Shown piece after piece: positions 44,388 through 50,814 of a stretch of 64,000 bases of DNA (positions within the stretch are counted from its first letter, which is position 1; each line of letters begins with the position of its first letter). Source of the DNA: Synechococcus sp. A10-1-5-1. GTDB taxonomy: Bacteria > Cyanobacteriota > Cyanobacteriia > PCC-6307 > Cyanobiaceae. The translations under genes were made by a program, and so were the position numbers. Location: contig NZ_CP096032.1 of the NCBI RefSeq assembly GCF_023115425.1, positions 62,001 to 126,000 of the forward strand. The letters are read 5' to 3'. The notes below the pieces were generated by a model. It worked only from the letters and a program-made list of their open reading frames with translations. It searched no databases and was not told where the DNA came from.

Positions 44388-45965
44388 CTAGTCCGCGCCC
44401 AGTCGCTCGAGCTTCCCTTGCAGGTAGCGGATGAAGGGGTGATGGCCCAGGGGTCTGCCGGTGATCTGCTCCACCAGTTCCATGGCGTTCACGCTGCGTC
44501 CCAGTGGATAGATCTGCTGTTGAAGCCACTGGCCCAGGGCGGCGTCCTCGCCTGACTCCAGTAGTGCTTCGATTGGACCGAGTTGGGCTTCGATTGTCTC
44601 GCTGATTTGAGCGCTGATGAGGTGGCCAAGGGCATAGGAGGGGAAGTAGCCAAAGAGCCCCTCGCTCCAGTGCACGTCTTGCAGGCAGCCCTCTCGATCC
44701 GTGTTGGGTTCGATGCCGAGGAGTTCTTTCATGCCTGTGTTCCAAGCACTGGGGAGCTCCTCGACGGGCATGCCTCCCTCCAGTAGCGCTAGCTCCAGCT
44801 CATAGCGCAGCAGTACATGCAGGCCGTAGCTCACCTCATCGGCTTCAACGCGGGTTAATCCCGGTGCGATGGGGTTGAGGTCGCGCCAGAAGGCCTTCGG
44901 GCTTCCCCAGACATCGTTGCCAAGGGCTGCCGCGAAGCGTGGATGCCAGCGGTTGGCTAGGGCTTGGCTGCGGGCCAGCCGGTTTTCGTAGAAGAGGCTC
45001 TGGCTTTCGTGAACGCCCATGGAGGTGGCTTCACCCAAGGGCCAGGGGAACCAGTGATCCCCCGTTCGAGGGAGCCCCTGTTCGTAGAGGCTGTGACCCC
45101 ATTCATGGGCGGTGGCGAGGAAGGCCGAGAAGGGTTGGCCCTCGACCACGCGGCTGGTGATCCGGAAGTCATCCGGACCCAGGGTGCTGGAGAACGGGTG
45201 GGGTGAGCGGGCCCGGCGGCAGCGCTTCGGGTTGTACCCCCACTCCTGCAGCAGTTGATCGCAGAGGGTCTCCTGGACTTGCTCGCTGAGATCCCAGCGC
45301 TCAGCGCTGCCCTTGGGGAGCGCCTGGGCTTGCTCGAGCAAGGGCGGTAGTTCGCTGCGCAGGGGAAGCAGCCAGCGGTTGAGCGCCTCTTTGCTGATGT
45401 CTGGTTCAAAGGGTTGGGCCAGGATTTCCCAGGGGCTTCGTTCCTGGCCTGAGGCATCCCGTTCGGCCGGAGCCAGTTGGCGTGCCTGTTCGAGCCGCAG
45501 ATCAATCAGGTTTTGGAGGGCCGGGGCAAAGCGGGCGAAGGCGTTGTCGCGCTTGGCCTCCTGCCAAAGGGCGTAGCCCTGGGCCTGGGCCTGGGCGAGT
45601 TGCCCCACCAGGGCAGGATCCAGGCGGGACTGCCGCTCCCATTGCTGGCGCAGCAGTTGGAGGTTGCGCTGCTGCTCGTGACTGGCCTGGGCTCCTGCTT
45701 CGGCCTCGGCGCTGGCCAGCAGGTCCGCGTATTCCGTTGAGGTCTGCCGCTCGTGCAATTGCAGGGCCAGCAGGGCCAGTTGCTCGCCGCGCCAGTGGGC
45801 CGATCCCGGCGGCATGGCGGTGTTCTGGTCGAAGTAGAGCGTGCTCTGAATCCCTCCGAGCAATTGGGTGGTGTGCAGGTGGTCGCGAAGCTGTGCGTAT
45901 GCCTGTCCTGCGCTCAAGGGATTGCCCGGCTCTGGGCGCGACCCTAGGCGTGTGACAGGGATCAC
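44388..45965 (-). CDS. Carboxypeptidase Taq (peptidase family M32)
   Basis: Zinc metallocarboxypeptidase of 525 residues, a typical M32 length. The HExxH zinc motif is HEWGHSLYEQ, near residue 285, with GVHESQSLFYENRLARS (third ligand Glu region) about 30 residues later; the remaining M32 blocks DDFRITSRV and SYALGHLISAQI are present. The start is GTG 45965 (MIPVTRLGSRPE). It removes C-terminal residues from cytosolic peptides. It diverges from the ecotin-like gene, with ~70 bases between, and precedes the LOG gene on the same strand by ~50 bases. Confidence 0.93.
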   Translation of the reverse strand: MIPVTRLGSRPEPGNPLSAGQAYAQLRDHLHTTQLLGGIQSTLYFDQNTAMPPGSAHWRGEQLALLALQLHERQTSTEYADLLASAEAEAGAQASHEQQRNLQLLRQQWERQSRLDPALVGQLAQAQAQGYALWQEAKRDNAFARFAPALQNLIDLRLEQARQLAPAERDASGQERSPWEILAQPFEPDISKEALNRWLLPLRSELPPLLEQAQALPKGSAERWDLSEQVQETLCDQLLQEWGYNPKRCRRARSPHPFSSTLGPDDFRITSRVVEGQPFSAFLATAHEWGHSLYEQGLPRTGDHWFPWPLGEATSMGVHESQSLFYENRLARSQALANRWHPRFAAALGNDVWGSPKAFWRDLNPIAPGLTRVEADEVSYGLHVLLRYELELALLEGGMPVEELPSAWNTGMKELLGIEPNTDREGCLQDVHWSEGLFGYFPSYALGHLISAQISETIEAQLGPIEALLESGEDAALGQWLQQQIYPLGRSVNAMELVEQITGRPLGHHPFIRYLQGKLERLGAD

Positions 45966-46037
45966 GGCCGGGCTTGATCTCGCTCATGCCCGTTGCTTGG
46001 CGCAGCCCCGAGGCTGAAGGGAGCGTCAGCCCGAGCC

Positions 46038-46754
46038 ATGTCAGCCCCAAACCTGCTTCGTAACGCCCTGGCCGCATGCCTTTGCTTGTCTTCCGCCCTG
46101 CTCGGCTCGGCCGCCTTAGCCGGTGAAACAGCCCCTTCGTCCCCAACGCTCTTCAAGGCCCTAGGCCAGTTGGGGCAGCGCTGCCTCAGGATTGATATCC
46201 CTGGCTTTCCGTGTCCAGGAGTCGGATCAAGCTGGCCGCGCCCTGTTCCGCGTCCGCACCCAAGCGGCTCAGACCTGGGGAAATTTGCCTCGCTTTTGAT
46301 CTCGGGCAGCTTGGACAGGCTGCTCCCTCTCGAAACCGGAGCGCAGCGGTTTTTGATTGATCCCCGCTGGGATCAAGGCAAAAAGGTCGCCCTCGGTTCT
46401 ATCGAGGTGCGGGTCGGCCAGACGCTGCTGTCTGACTGCAACGGATTGGCGTTTGCTGGCGCTTTCAAACCGGTGAGCTCTGTTCGCTCGGAGCGCTATC
46501 AGTTTTGGAGTTTCCAGAGCGGTGGCCTCATCAGCACGTTGAGGGCCTGCCCTGATGCAACCAGGTACGAGCGGCTGGTGTGGATGTCTGGGAAGCCCGC
46601 TCAGATCCCCTGGAGCGGTCGCGCCACGGTGATCGATCTGCCCGAGGGCTGGACGTTGCAGTGGCGCCGCCAGGGCGGCAGCAGCCCTGGACCCTGGATC
46701 AACATTCGTTCACTGCAAACGCGTCTCAGCTCCAGTGGAGCTGCATCGCCATAG
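46038..46754 (+). CDS. Ecotin-family secreted serine-protease inhibitor
   Basis: A 238-residue exported protein with a signal peptide (residues 1-29). From residue ~100 it aligns by eye with E. coli ecotin: VRVGQTLLSDCNG...YQFWSFQSGGLISTLRACPD. Cys134 and Cys171 are 37 residues apart, exactly the spacing of ecotin's Cys50-Cys87 disulfide, and the reactive loop would have Leu168 as P1 and Arg169 as P1', where ecotin has Met84-Met85. The C-terminal strand VIDLPEGWTLQWR replaces ecotin's VVYTPDNVDVKYRVW. An unrelated ~70-residue Pro/Ser-rich stretch follows the signal peptide. It likely blocks grazers' or host proteases in the periplasm. Converges on osmC-like gene with 29-base overlap. Confidence 0.8.
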   Translation: MSAPNLLRNALAACLCLSSALLGSAALAGETAPSSPTLFKALGQLGQRCLRIDIPGFPCPGVGSSWPRPVPRPHPSGSDLGKFASLLISGSLDRLLPLETGAQRFLIDPRWDQGKKVALGSIEVRVGQTLLSDCNGLAFAGAFKPVSSVRSERYQFWSFQSGGLISTLRACPDATRYERLVWMSGKPAQIPWSGRATVIDLPEGWTLQWRRQGGSSPGPWINIRSLQTRLSSSGAASP

Positions 46755-47127
46755 CCCCTTCAAGACTCAATTTGACCGGGCAGTTTTCAGCGGCTTTGCG
46801 CAGGACCTTTCGGGCCTTCTCATCGAGGTGGGCCGGTAGTTCGATCCAGACCTCGAGTTGGGCGATCTTGCGCGGGGCCTCGCTGGTCATGACTTTCTCG
46901 ACCCGGGCGGTACATCCCTTGAGATCCCAGTCGTGGCGTTCGGCGACGATGCCCATGATCGTCAGGATGCAGGTGCTCAGAGCTGTCGCCACCAGGTCGG
47001 TTGGTGAGAAGCGCTCGCCCTTGCCTTGGTTGTCGCTTGGAGCATCGGTTTCCAGGGCGGAGCCCGATGGCGCGTGCAATGAGGCACAACGGAGGTCCCC
47101 GCTGTAGCTGCTGTTGATCTGGGTCAC
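46726..47127 (-). CDS. OsmC-family peroxide-handling protein
   Basis: A 133-residue OsmC/Ohr-superfamily protein, probably a thiol-dependent hydroperoxide reductase. The sequence has DAPSDNQGKGERFSPTDLVATALSTCILT with the first Cys, then RVEKVMTSEAPRKIAQLEVW and CPVKLSL with the second Cys of the pair (about 60 residues apart, as in the family). The C-terminal end overlaps the ecotin-like gene by 29 bases on the opposite strand. It diverges from the DUF2721 gene. Confidence 0.93.
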   Translation of the reverse strand: MTQINSSYSGDLRCASLHAPSGSALETDAPSDNQGKGERFSPTDLVATALSTCILTIMGIVAERHDWDLKGCTARVEKVMTSEAPRKIAQLEVWIELPAHLDEKARKVLRKAAENCPVKLSLEGAMAMQLHWS

Positions 47128-47191
47128 GGGGCGCCGAGTGGTTGCCGCCAGGTTGGCAGTTTTGTCTCGCTTCGCTTAGGTAGATCTGTCA

Positions 47192-47620
47192 ATGTTTCTT
47201 CTGATGGGTCCCGCAGCTTCCTCACCGATGCTCGGCTTGGCCAAGGCCATACAGCTATCGGTTGCGCCTGTCTTTTTGATGACAGGCATTGCGGGTCTAT
47301 TGGGTGTGATTAGTAATCGTTTGGGAAGGGTGCTGGACCGTGCCCAGCGGCTGCAGAGCGTCACGGATGAGGCCATGGATTTGGCCTTACTCAAACGGCG
47401 AATGACCTTGCTCACCCGTGCCAGTGAAGCGGTAACTGCAACAGGTGTTCTCGTTGCGACCGTGGTCGCGGTTACCTTCATTAGCACAATCGCCGTCATC
47501 GACCTGACGGCGATTGTCGTGCCGCTATTTGTTGTAGCGATGGCTTCGCTGATCGTTGGACTATTGACCTTGCTTTTGGATGCACGCGTCTCAGCGCGTC
47601 TGATCCTTCGTCGATTTTAG
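47192..47620 (+). CDS. DUF2721-family membrane protein
   Basis: A 142-residue protein matching DUF2721: a first TM with APVFLMTGIAGLLGVISNRLGRVLDRAQRLQ, a cytoplasmic helical hairpin (RRMTLLTRASEAVTATGVLVATVVAV) and two more TMs ending VGLLTLLLDARVSARL. Function unknown. ATG 47192 follows a short leader and a divergent start with the OsmC gene. It is the last high-GC core gene before the AT-rich island; its own base composition is close to the core. Confidence 0.85.
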   Translation: MFLLMGPAASSPMLGLAKAIQLSVAPVFLMTGIAGLLGVISNRLGRVLDRAQRLQSVTDEAMDLALLKRRMTLLTRASEAVTATGVLVATVVAVTFISTIAVIDLTAIVVPLFVVAMASLIVGLLTLLLDARVSARLILRRF

Positions 47621-47796
47621 TTGGCAGCTACCATGCTTTTCGCTGCTTAGACATAGAAATATACATGCATGCTGCAACGAAAAAGTCTTCGCGCTCGATA
47701 AGATCAACCATTTAATCAGATGAGGCCCGAACAAGACAGTTTCTGAGTGTGATGTGGCAAATGCACTAAAACTCAAAGATTTTTAGGTGTCAAAAA
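47621..47796. other. Left junction of the AT-rich island, no gene
   Basis: 176 bases between the DUF2721 stop and the end of the kinase gene. Composition falls from core-like to AT-rich across this gap. Reading it both ways I see no tRNA, no integrase remnant and no convincing direct repeat with the right junction near 61.65 kb. A minus-strand ORF through it (47591-47776) is Ser/Leu-rich without conserved-looking blocks and is not called. Confidence 0.5.
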
Positions 47797-48609
47797 CTAC
47801 ATCCGGTCCTTCCGATCCTCGAGAGAACTGATAAGGCAGGTGATGCGCAGAATATGCTCATCCCTGTTCTCAAAATGCTTGCTTGTATCTAGAAGTCGAC
47901 TTGCTAAGCGTAGTAATCCGAATAAAGTAAAGTAGTAGACATTCTCATGAGCGGATAAATATGAGGTGGGTAGAGGCTTTCCCATGAACGCTGAAACTGC
48001 GACAATCCATCCCAAATCAAAGTAGACCGGAGATATGCCACAATATTCCCAGTCATAAAGCTGAAGCATCATATTATCTCCTTTGATTGTATTCTGAACT
48101 AAATAATCACCGTGGACATATGTCAGGACATCTACTGGGGGTCCGATCTCGATTCTCTCTAGAAAAGGAGCCAAATGTGAATGAAGAGATATGTGCCTTC
48201 TTATATAGGCTTTGAAGTAAAGGTATGGGGAAAAGATCTCCTGATTAGTCTCGGGATTCGAAATGCACGACTGACCCTTAATAGTATTTGCAAGCTCTAG
48301 GGCTGTATGCAAGTAATCGTCAGAAGTTGGCTTCACGCCGAAGAAGCAATCGTGAAAGCCTAAATAAGATGTATTGCTTAGCGGAATAGAAGCGTTGAGC
48401 GTAGGGTACCTGAGGTTACATAATATTTCACTGGTTGAAAAAAAATTGGTGGAAACCAGAAAGGAATGAAACTGTCGACTATCTTTGAAATGCCGACATA
48501 CCTGAAGCTCTTTGATTGCTTCTAATGTCACCAGGCATGAGCTTGCATCCAATGGTGCAAGGTATGACACCTCTGATGTGCCTTGAAAATATGCTTGAAA
48601 GTCAAACAA
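47797..48609 (-). CDS. APH/choline-kinase-fold phosphotransferase
   Basis: A 270-residue kinase-fold protein on the minus strand, starting at TTG 48609. The catalytic loop VHGDYLVQN (His166, Asp168, Asn173) and the DxE metal motif YDWEY (Asp186, Glu188) are those of aminoglycoside/choline phosphotransferases. The N-lobe is short and I cannot see a glycine-rich loop or clear ATP-binding Lys. In thioamitide and class V lanthipeptide clusters, kinases of this fold phosphorylate Ser/Thr of the precursor before elimination; here the only hydroxyl residue of the predicted core is Thr54. A resistance or lipid-kinase role is also possible. Diverges from the COQ4-like gene, 49 bases apart. Confidence 0.8.
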   Translation of the reverse strand: MFDFQAYFQGTSEVSYLAPLDASSCLVTLEAIKELQVCRHFKDSRQFHSFLVSTNFFSTSEILCNLRYPTLNASIPLSNTSYLGFHDCFFGVKPTSDDYLHTALELANTIKGQSCISNPETNQEIFSPYLYFKAYIRRHISLHSHLAPFLERIEIGPPVDVLTYVHGDYLVQNTIKGDNMMLQLYDWEYCGISPVYFDLGWIVAVSAFMGKPLPTSYLSAHENVYYFTLFGLLRLASRLLDTSKHFENRDEHILRITCLISSLEDRKDRM

Positions 48610-48658
48610 GTCAACCTCTCCATATTTGTAAGTAACTACACGACTTTAGGTTCAAATC

Positions 48659-49321
48659 ATGACGATGCTTCAAATCGGTGATTTCTTTAGGGAACAGGAG
48701 ATATTTCCAGAGATACGAAAGCACGCACTGTATCTTATGAGGTCGGGAGATCTTGATCTAAAGCATATTTGGGACTTTATCGCTTCCGATATTCAAGAGC
48801 AATGGAGTCCAATCAAGTACTCAATTCCTGATCTCTTATTCATGGATCAAAACACCCTTGGTTTTCACCTCTGTATTCATCTAATGAATATGGTGCGCGA
48901 CCAAGATGACATCCATGGTGTGCCGGCACCCACCAGATTCCCACTTGAACAGCCGGTCTGCAATGAAAAATACATTGAACTTAGGATTAAGCACACACAT
49001 GACATATTACATGTATTGACCGGTTTTAATACTTCTCCTGTTGGAGAAACAGCACTACAAGCATTCTATGTTGCTCAGTCGCTCTTGCCTCTCTCAGCCC
49101 TCTATTGCTTTAGAGATATAGGAAAACATATTTGCTCTCCTGATGAGGCCTCACATACACAGATGTATGCTCTTGCAGCTGGCTTAGAAGCTGGTTTAAA
49201 GGCTGCTGATTTTTGTGCGTTACGCAGGCTTGAGGAGTTTCTTTCTGAGGACTTAGATCAAGTCAGAAACCAACTCCATATTCACGTGTCAGTGGGCCGT
49301 CCTTGGAGTATTGATCATTAA
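48659..49321 (+). CDS. COQ4-like protein
   Basis: A 220-residue protein with the complete COQ4 zinc-motif signature HDxxHx11E: His114-Asp115-x2-His118-x11-Glu130 in KHTHDILHVLTGFNTSPVGE, followed by a long hydrophobic helix region (ALQAFYVAQSLLPLSALYC). COQ4 in mitochondria organises, and reportedly performs, oxidative decarboxylation/hydroxylation of a ubiquinone precursor; cyanobacteria do not make ubiquinone. As the first gene of the biosynthetic operon, 67 bases before the precursor, it is probably a peptide-tailoring or lipid-handling member of the cluster. AT-rich (18 of 60 bases G/C at 48961-49020). Confidence 0.8.
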   Translation: MTMLQIGDFFREQEIFPEIRKHALYLMRSGDLDLKHIWDFIASDIQEQWSPIKYSIPDLLFMDQNTLGFHLCIHLMNMVRDQDDIHGVPAPTRFPLEQPVCNEKYIELRIKHTHDILHVLTGFNTSPVGETALQAFYVAQSLLPLSALYCFRDIGKHICSPDEASHTQMYALAAGLEAGLKAADFCALRRLEEFLSEDLDQVRNQLHIHVSVGRPWSIDH

Positions 49322-49340
49322 GATATACATCAATTGCTGA

Positions 49341-49378
49341 TGCGTTGCCTGTGCTGGCTATCTTGTAAAAGCAACGCA
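49341..49378 (+). promoter_or_regulatory. 8-bp inverted repeat upstream of the precursor gene
   Basis: TGCGTTGC (49341-49348) and GCAACGCA (49371-49378) are perfect reverse complements with a 22-base spacer. The repeat fills the short gap between the COQ4-like stop and the precursor ATG at 49389 (10 bases from the right arm). It could be an mRNA hairpin that protects the abundant precursor message or regulates its translation, or an operator. No clear Shine-Dalgarno precedes the precursor start. Confidence 0.45.
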
Positions 49379-49388
49379 GACTCTGCAA

Positions 49389-49595
49389 ATGTCAGTTGAA
49401 AAGGCAAATGCTTTCATTGATGCCATCAAAAAGGATGGCCCCTCTCCCCAGTTGATTGACGAGGCCCGCAAGAGCTTCACCAAGGAGCACCTTCACGAAG
49501 CGATCAAAGCTCGAGGTGTCGACCTGAAGCAAGCTGCTGGTGGTGATACTTGTGGGTGGGTTGCAGTCGGAGTTGGCGTGGCTGCTCTGTTCTGA
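49389..49595 (+). CDS. RiPP precursor peptide with Gly-Gly leader end
   Basis: A 68-residue peptide, the likely substrate of the island's enzymes. Residues 1-50 are a helical leader (MSVEKANAFIDAIKKDGPSP ... IKARGVDLKQAA), loosely like Nif11/NHLP-type leaders; Gly51-Gly52 is a typical C39-peptidase cleavage site. The predicted core, residues 53-68, is DTCGWVAVGVGVAALF: one Cys, one Thr, one Trp, otherwise small hydrophobics. Hydrophobic Gly/Ala/Val cores are expected for YcaO-TfuA thioamidated peptides; a Cys next to Gly also recalls trifolitoxin. The gene is far more GC-rich than its neighbours (35 of 60 at 49441-49500). A terminator follows directly. Confidence 0.8.
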   Translation: MSVEKANAFIDAIKKDGPSPQLIDEARKSFTKEHLHEAIKARGVDLKQAAGGDTCGWVAVGVGVAALF

Positions 49596-49610
49596 TTACT
49601 TAAAAAGTAC

Positions 49611-49635
49611 AGGCCCTCATTCGAGGGCTTTTTTT
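49611..49635 (+). terminator. Terminator/attenuator between precursor and ycaO
   Basis: GCCCTC (49613-49618), loop ATTC, GAGGGC (49623-49628), extended by one A-U and one G-U pair, followed by seven T (49629-49635). The T-tract ends directly at the ycaO ATG (49636). The only Shine-Dalgarno-like bases for ycaO (GAGGG, 49623-49627) lie in the 3' arm of this hairpin. So one structure can both stop most transcripts after the precursor and hide the ycaO ribosome-binding site in read-through RNA, setting a high precursor:enzyme ratio. Confidence 0.85.
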
Positions 49636-50814
49636 ATGCTTGAGACGAGGTTATCCGAAACCGATAACGGATTCCTGCATCAGATTCTTTCTATCAAAAA
49701 TCTTTTTGACGTCACTAGAGTCTCGAGTATTTCTGGATTTTCTCGAGAAGATCTAGGTGTTGCGATCGCATATAGACCTAACTCGAAAGTGATGTCTCAG
49801 AGTGCTGGGAAAGGAGTTCACCAGAATCAGGCTTTTATCTCTGCAATAATGGAAAGCTTTGAGTGTCATAGTGCTGAAAATATTGGACCTGATCTTGTCG
49901 CGCCACAGGATCAGTTAGGCACTATGGCGTCTGATCCGAAGCAAATGTCTATAACAACACTTGATTATGACTACTCGTCTAACCAACGTTGGGTCCTATC
50001 CACAGATCTTGTAAACAATCAAAAGGTCTTCATACCATTTGAAAGTGTGAGCCTTGACTTTAGAGAACTCACCGATTCAGGCTGTCGAACACCATTCTAT
50101 CGATCATCAAATGGGTTAGCCTCTGGTGCATCTGAAGATGACGCAATACGGTCTGCTCTCTATGAAATCGTAGAGCGCCATAGCATCACGATCAACGAGT
50201 TAATGCATACCGATAAGAAGAAAAAGGTTGGTGATGAGAGCATTGAGAACTCCGTCTTATCACAGCTGTACCAGAAACTAAAGGCTTACAATACTTCTAT
50301 CAAAGTCGACCTTTACGATAATACAATCTTTGCACAGTTTCCTACATACAAATGTATTCTCTTTTGTGATGACCGAAGGTGGGTGGGCTACGGTACCCAC
50401 TCAAATGGAGTCACTGCCGCTACTCGTGCAATAACGGAGGCAAATCAAGCTCGACTGATTGAGATCTCTGGAGCAAGAGAGGACATGAATAAAGAACTAT
50501 ACCTTTACGGTTATCCAGAGCTGACGAGTACTAACAGAGTTATAGAGGAGGCAGGTCTTCGAAATATCGATGTGAGTACAAGTCTCACCTCGAGAGAGCT
50601 TGTTGATCAATTGAAGACTATTCATCACAAGCCACTTTATTTGTTTCGTTATCCACAGCAAGACGATCACGTTCATGTTGTACGCCTTGTTTCTGAAGGT
50701 CTTCATGGCTACTTGGTACCTGGATATCAGCACATGAGCATTCTTGCTAACAATCTGGTCACACCCACTGCACCTTTCCATATGGATAAACACTCACCGG
50801 CGGCAGGCTTGTGA
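49636..50814 (+). CDS. YcaO-domain enzyme (peptide backbone modification)
   Basis: A 392-residue YcaO protein; the family activates backbone amides with ATP to make azolines, amidines or, with TfuA, thioamides. Recognised by DVTRVSSISGF, SAGKGVHQNQAFISAIMESFECHSAE and SSNGLASGASEDDAIRSALYEIVERHS, the two Glu-rich ATP/Mg helices. The C-terminus (HMDKHSPAAGL) lacks the PxPxP tail seen in azoline-forming YcaOs, and no ThiF/E1-like partner is in the island; instead tfuA overlaps its stop by 4 bases. This supports thioamidation, though it is inference. Longer frame upstream runs through the precursor and is not coding. Sulfur source unknown. Confidence 0.92.
   Translation: MLETRLSETDNGFLHQILSIKNLFDVTRVSSISGFSREDLGVAIAYRPNSKVMSQSAGKGVHQNQAFISAIMESFECHSAENIGPDLVAPQDQLGTMASDPKQMSITTLDYDYSSNQRWVLSTDLVNNQKVFIPFESVSLDFRELTDSGCRTPFYRSSNGLASGASEDDAIRSALYEIVERHSITINELMHTDKKKKVGDESIENSVLSQLYQKLKAYNTSIKVDLYDNTIFAQFPTYKCILFCDDRRWVGYGTHSNGVTAATRAITEANQARLIEISGAREDMNKELYLYGYPELTSTNRVIEEAGLRNIDVSTSLTSRELVDQLKTIHHKPLYLFRYPQQDDHVHVVRLVSEGLHGYLVPGYQHMSILANNLVTPTAPFHMDKHSPAAGL

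Noticed and set aside
47619-47632. TAGTTGGCAGCT at left edge compared with TAGTTGAC near 61671
   Set aside because: Only short chance-level similarity; not an attachment-site duplication.
47591-47776. 61-residue minus-strand ORF at the island edge
   Set aside because: Overlaps the DUF2721 end, has no conserved look; possible small peptide but no leader, Gly-Gly or Cys pattern supporting a second precursor.
48649-48658. GGTTCAAATC, a T-loop-like string
   Set aside because: No flanking T-stem, acceptor stem or anticodon arm can be drawn around it; not a tRNA.
50497-50793. 98-residue minus-strand ORF inside ycaO
   Set aside because: Antisense shadow of the YcaO frame with no conserved features.
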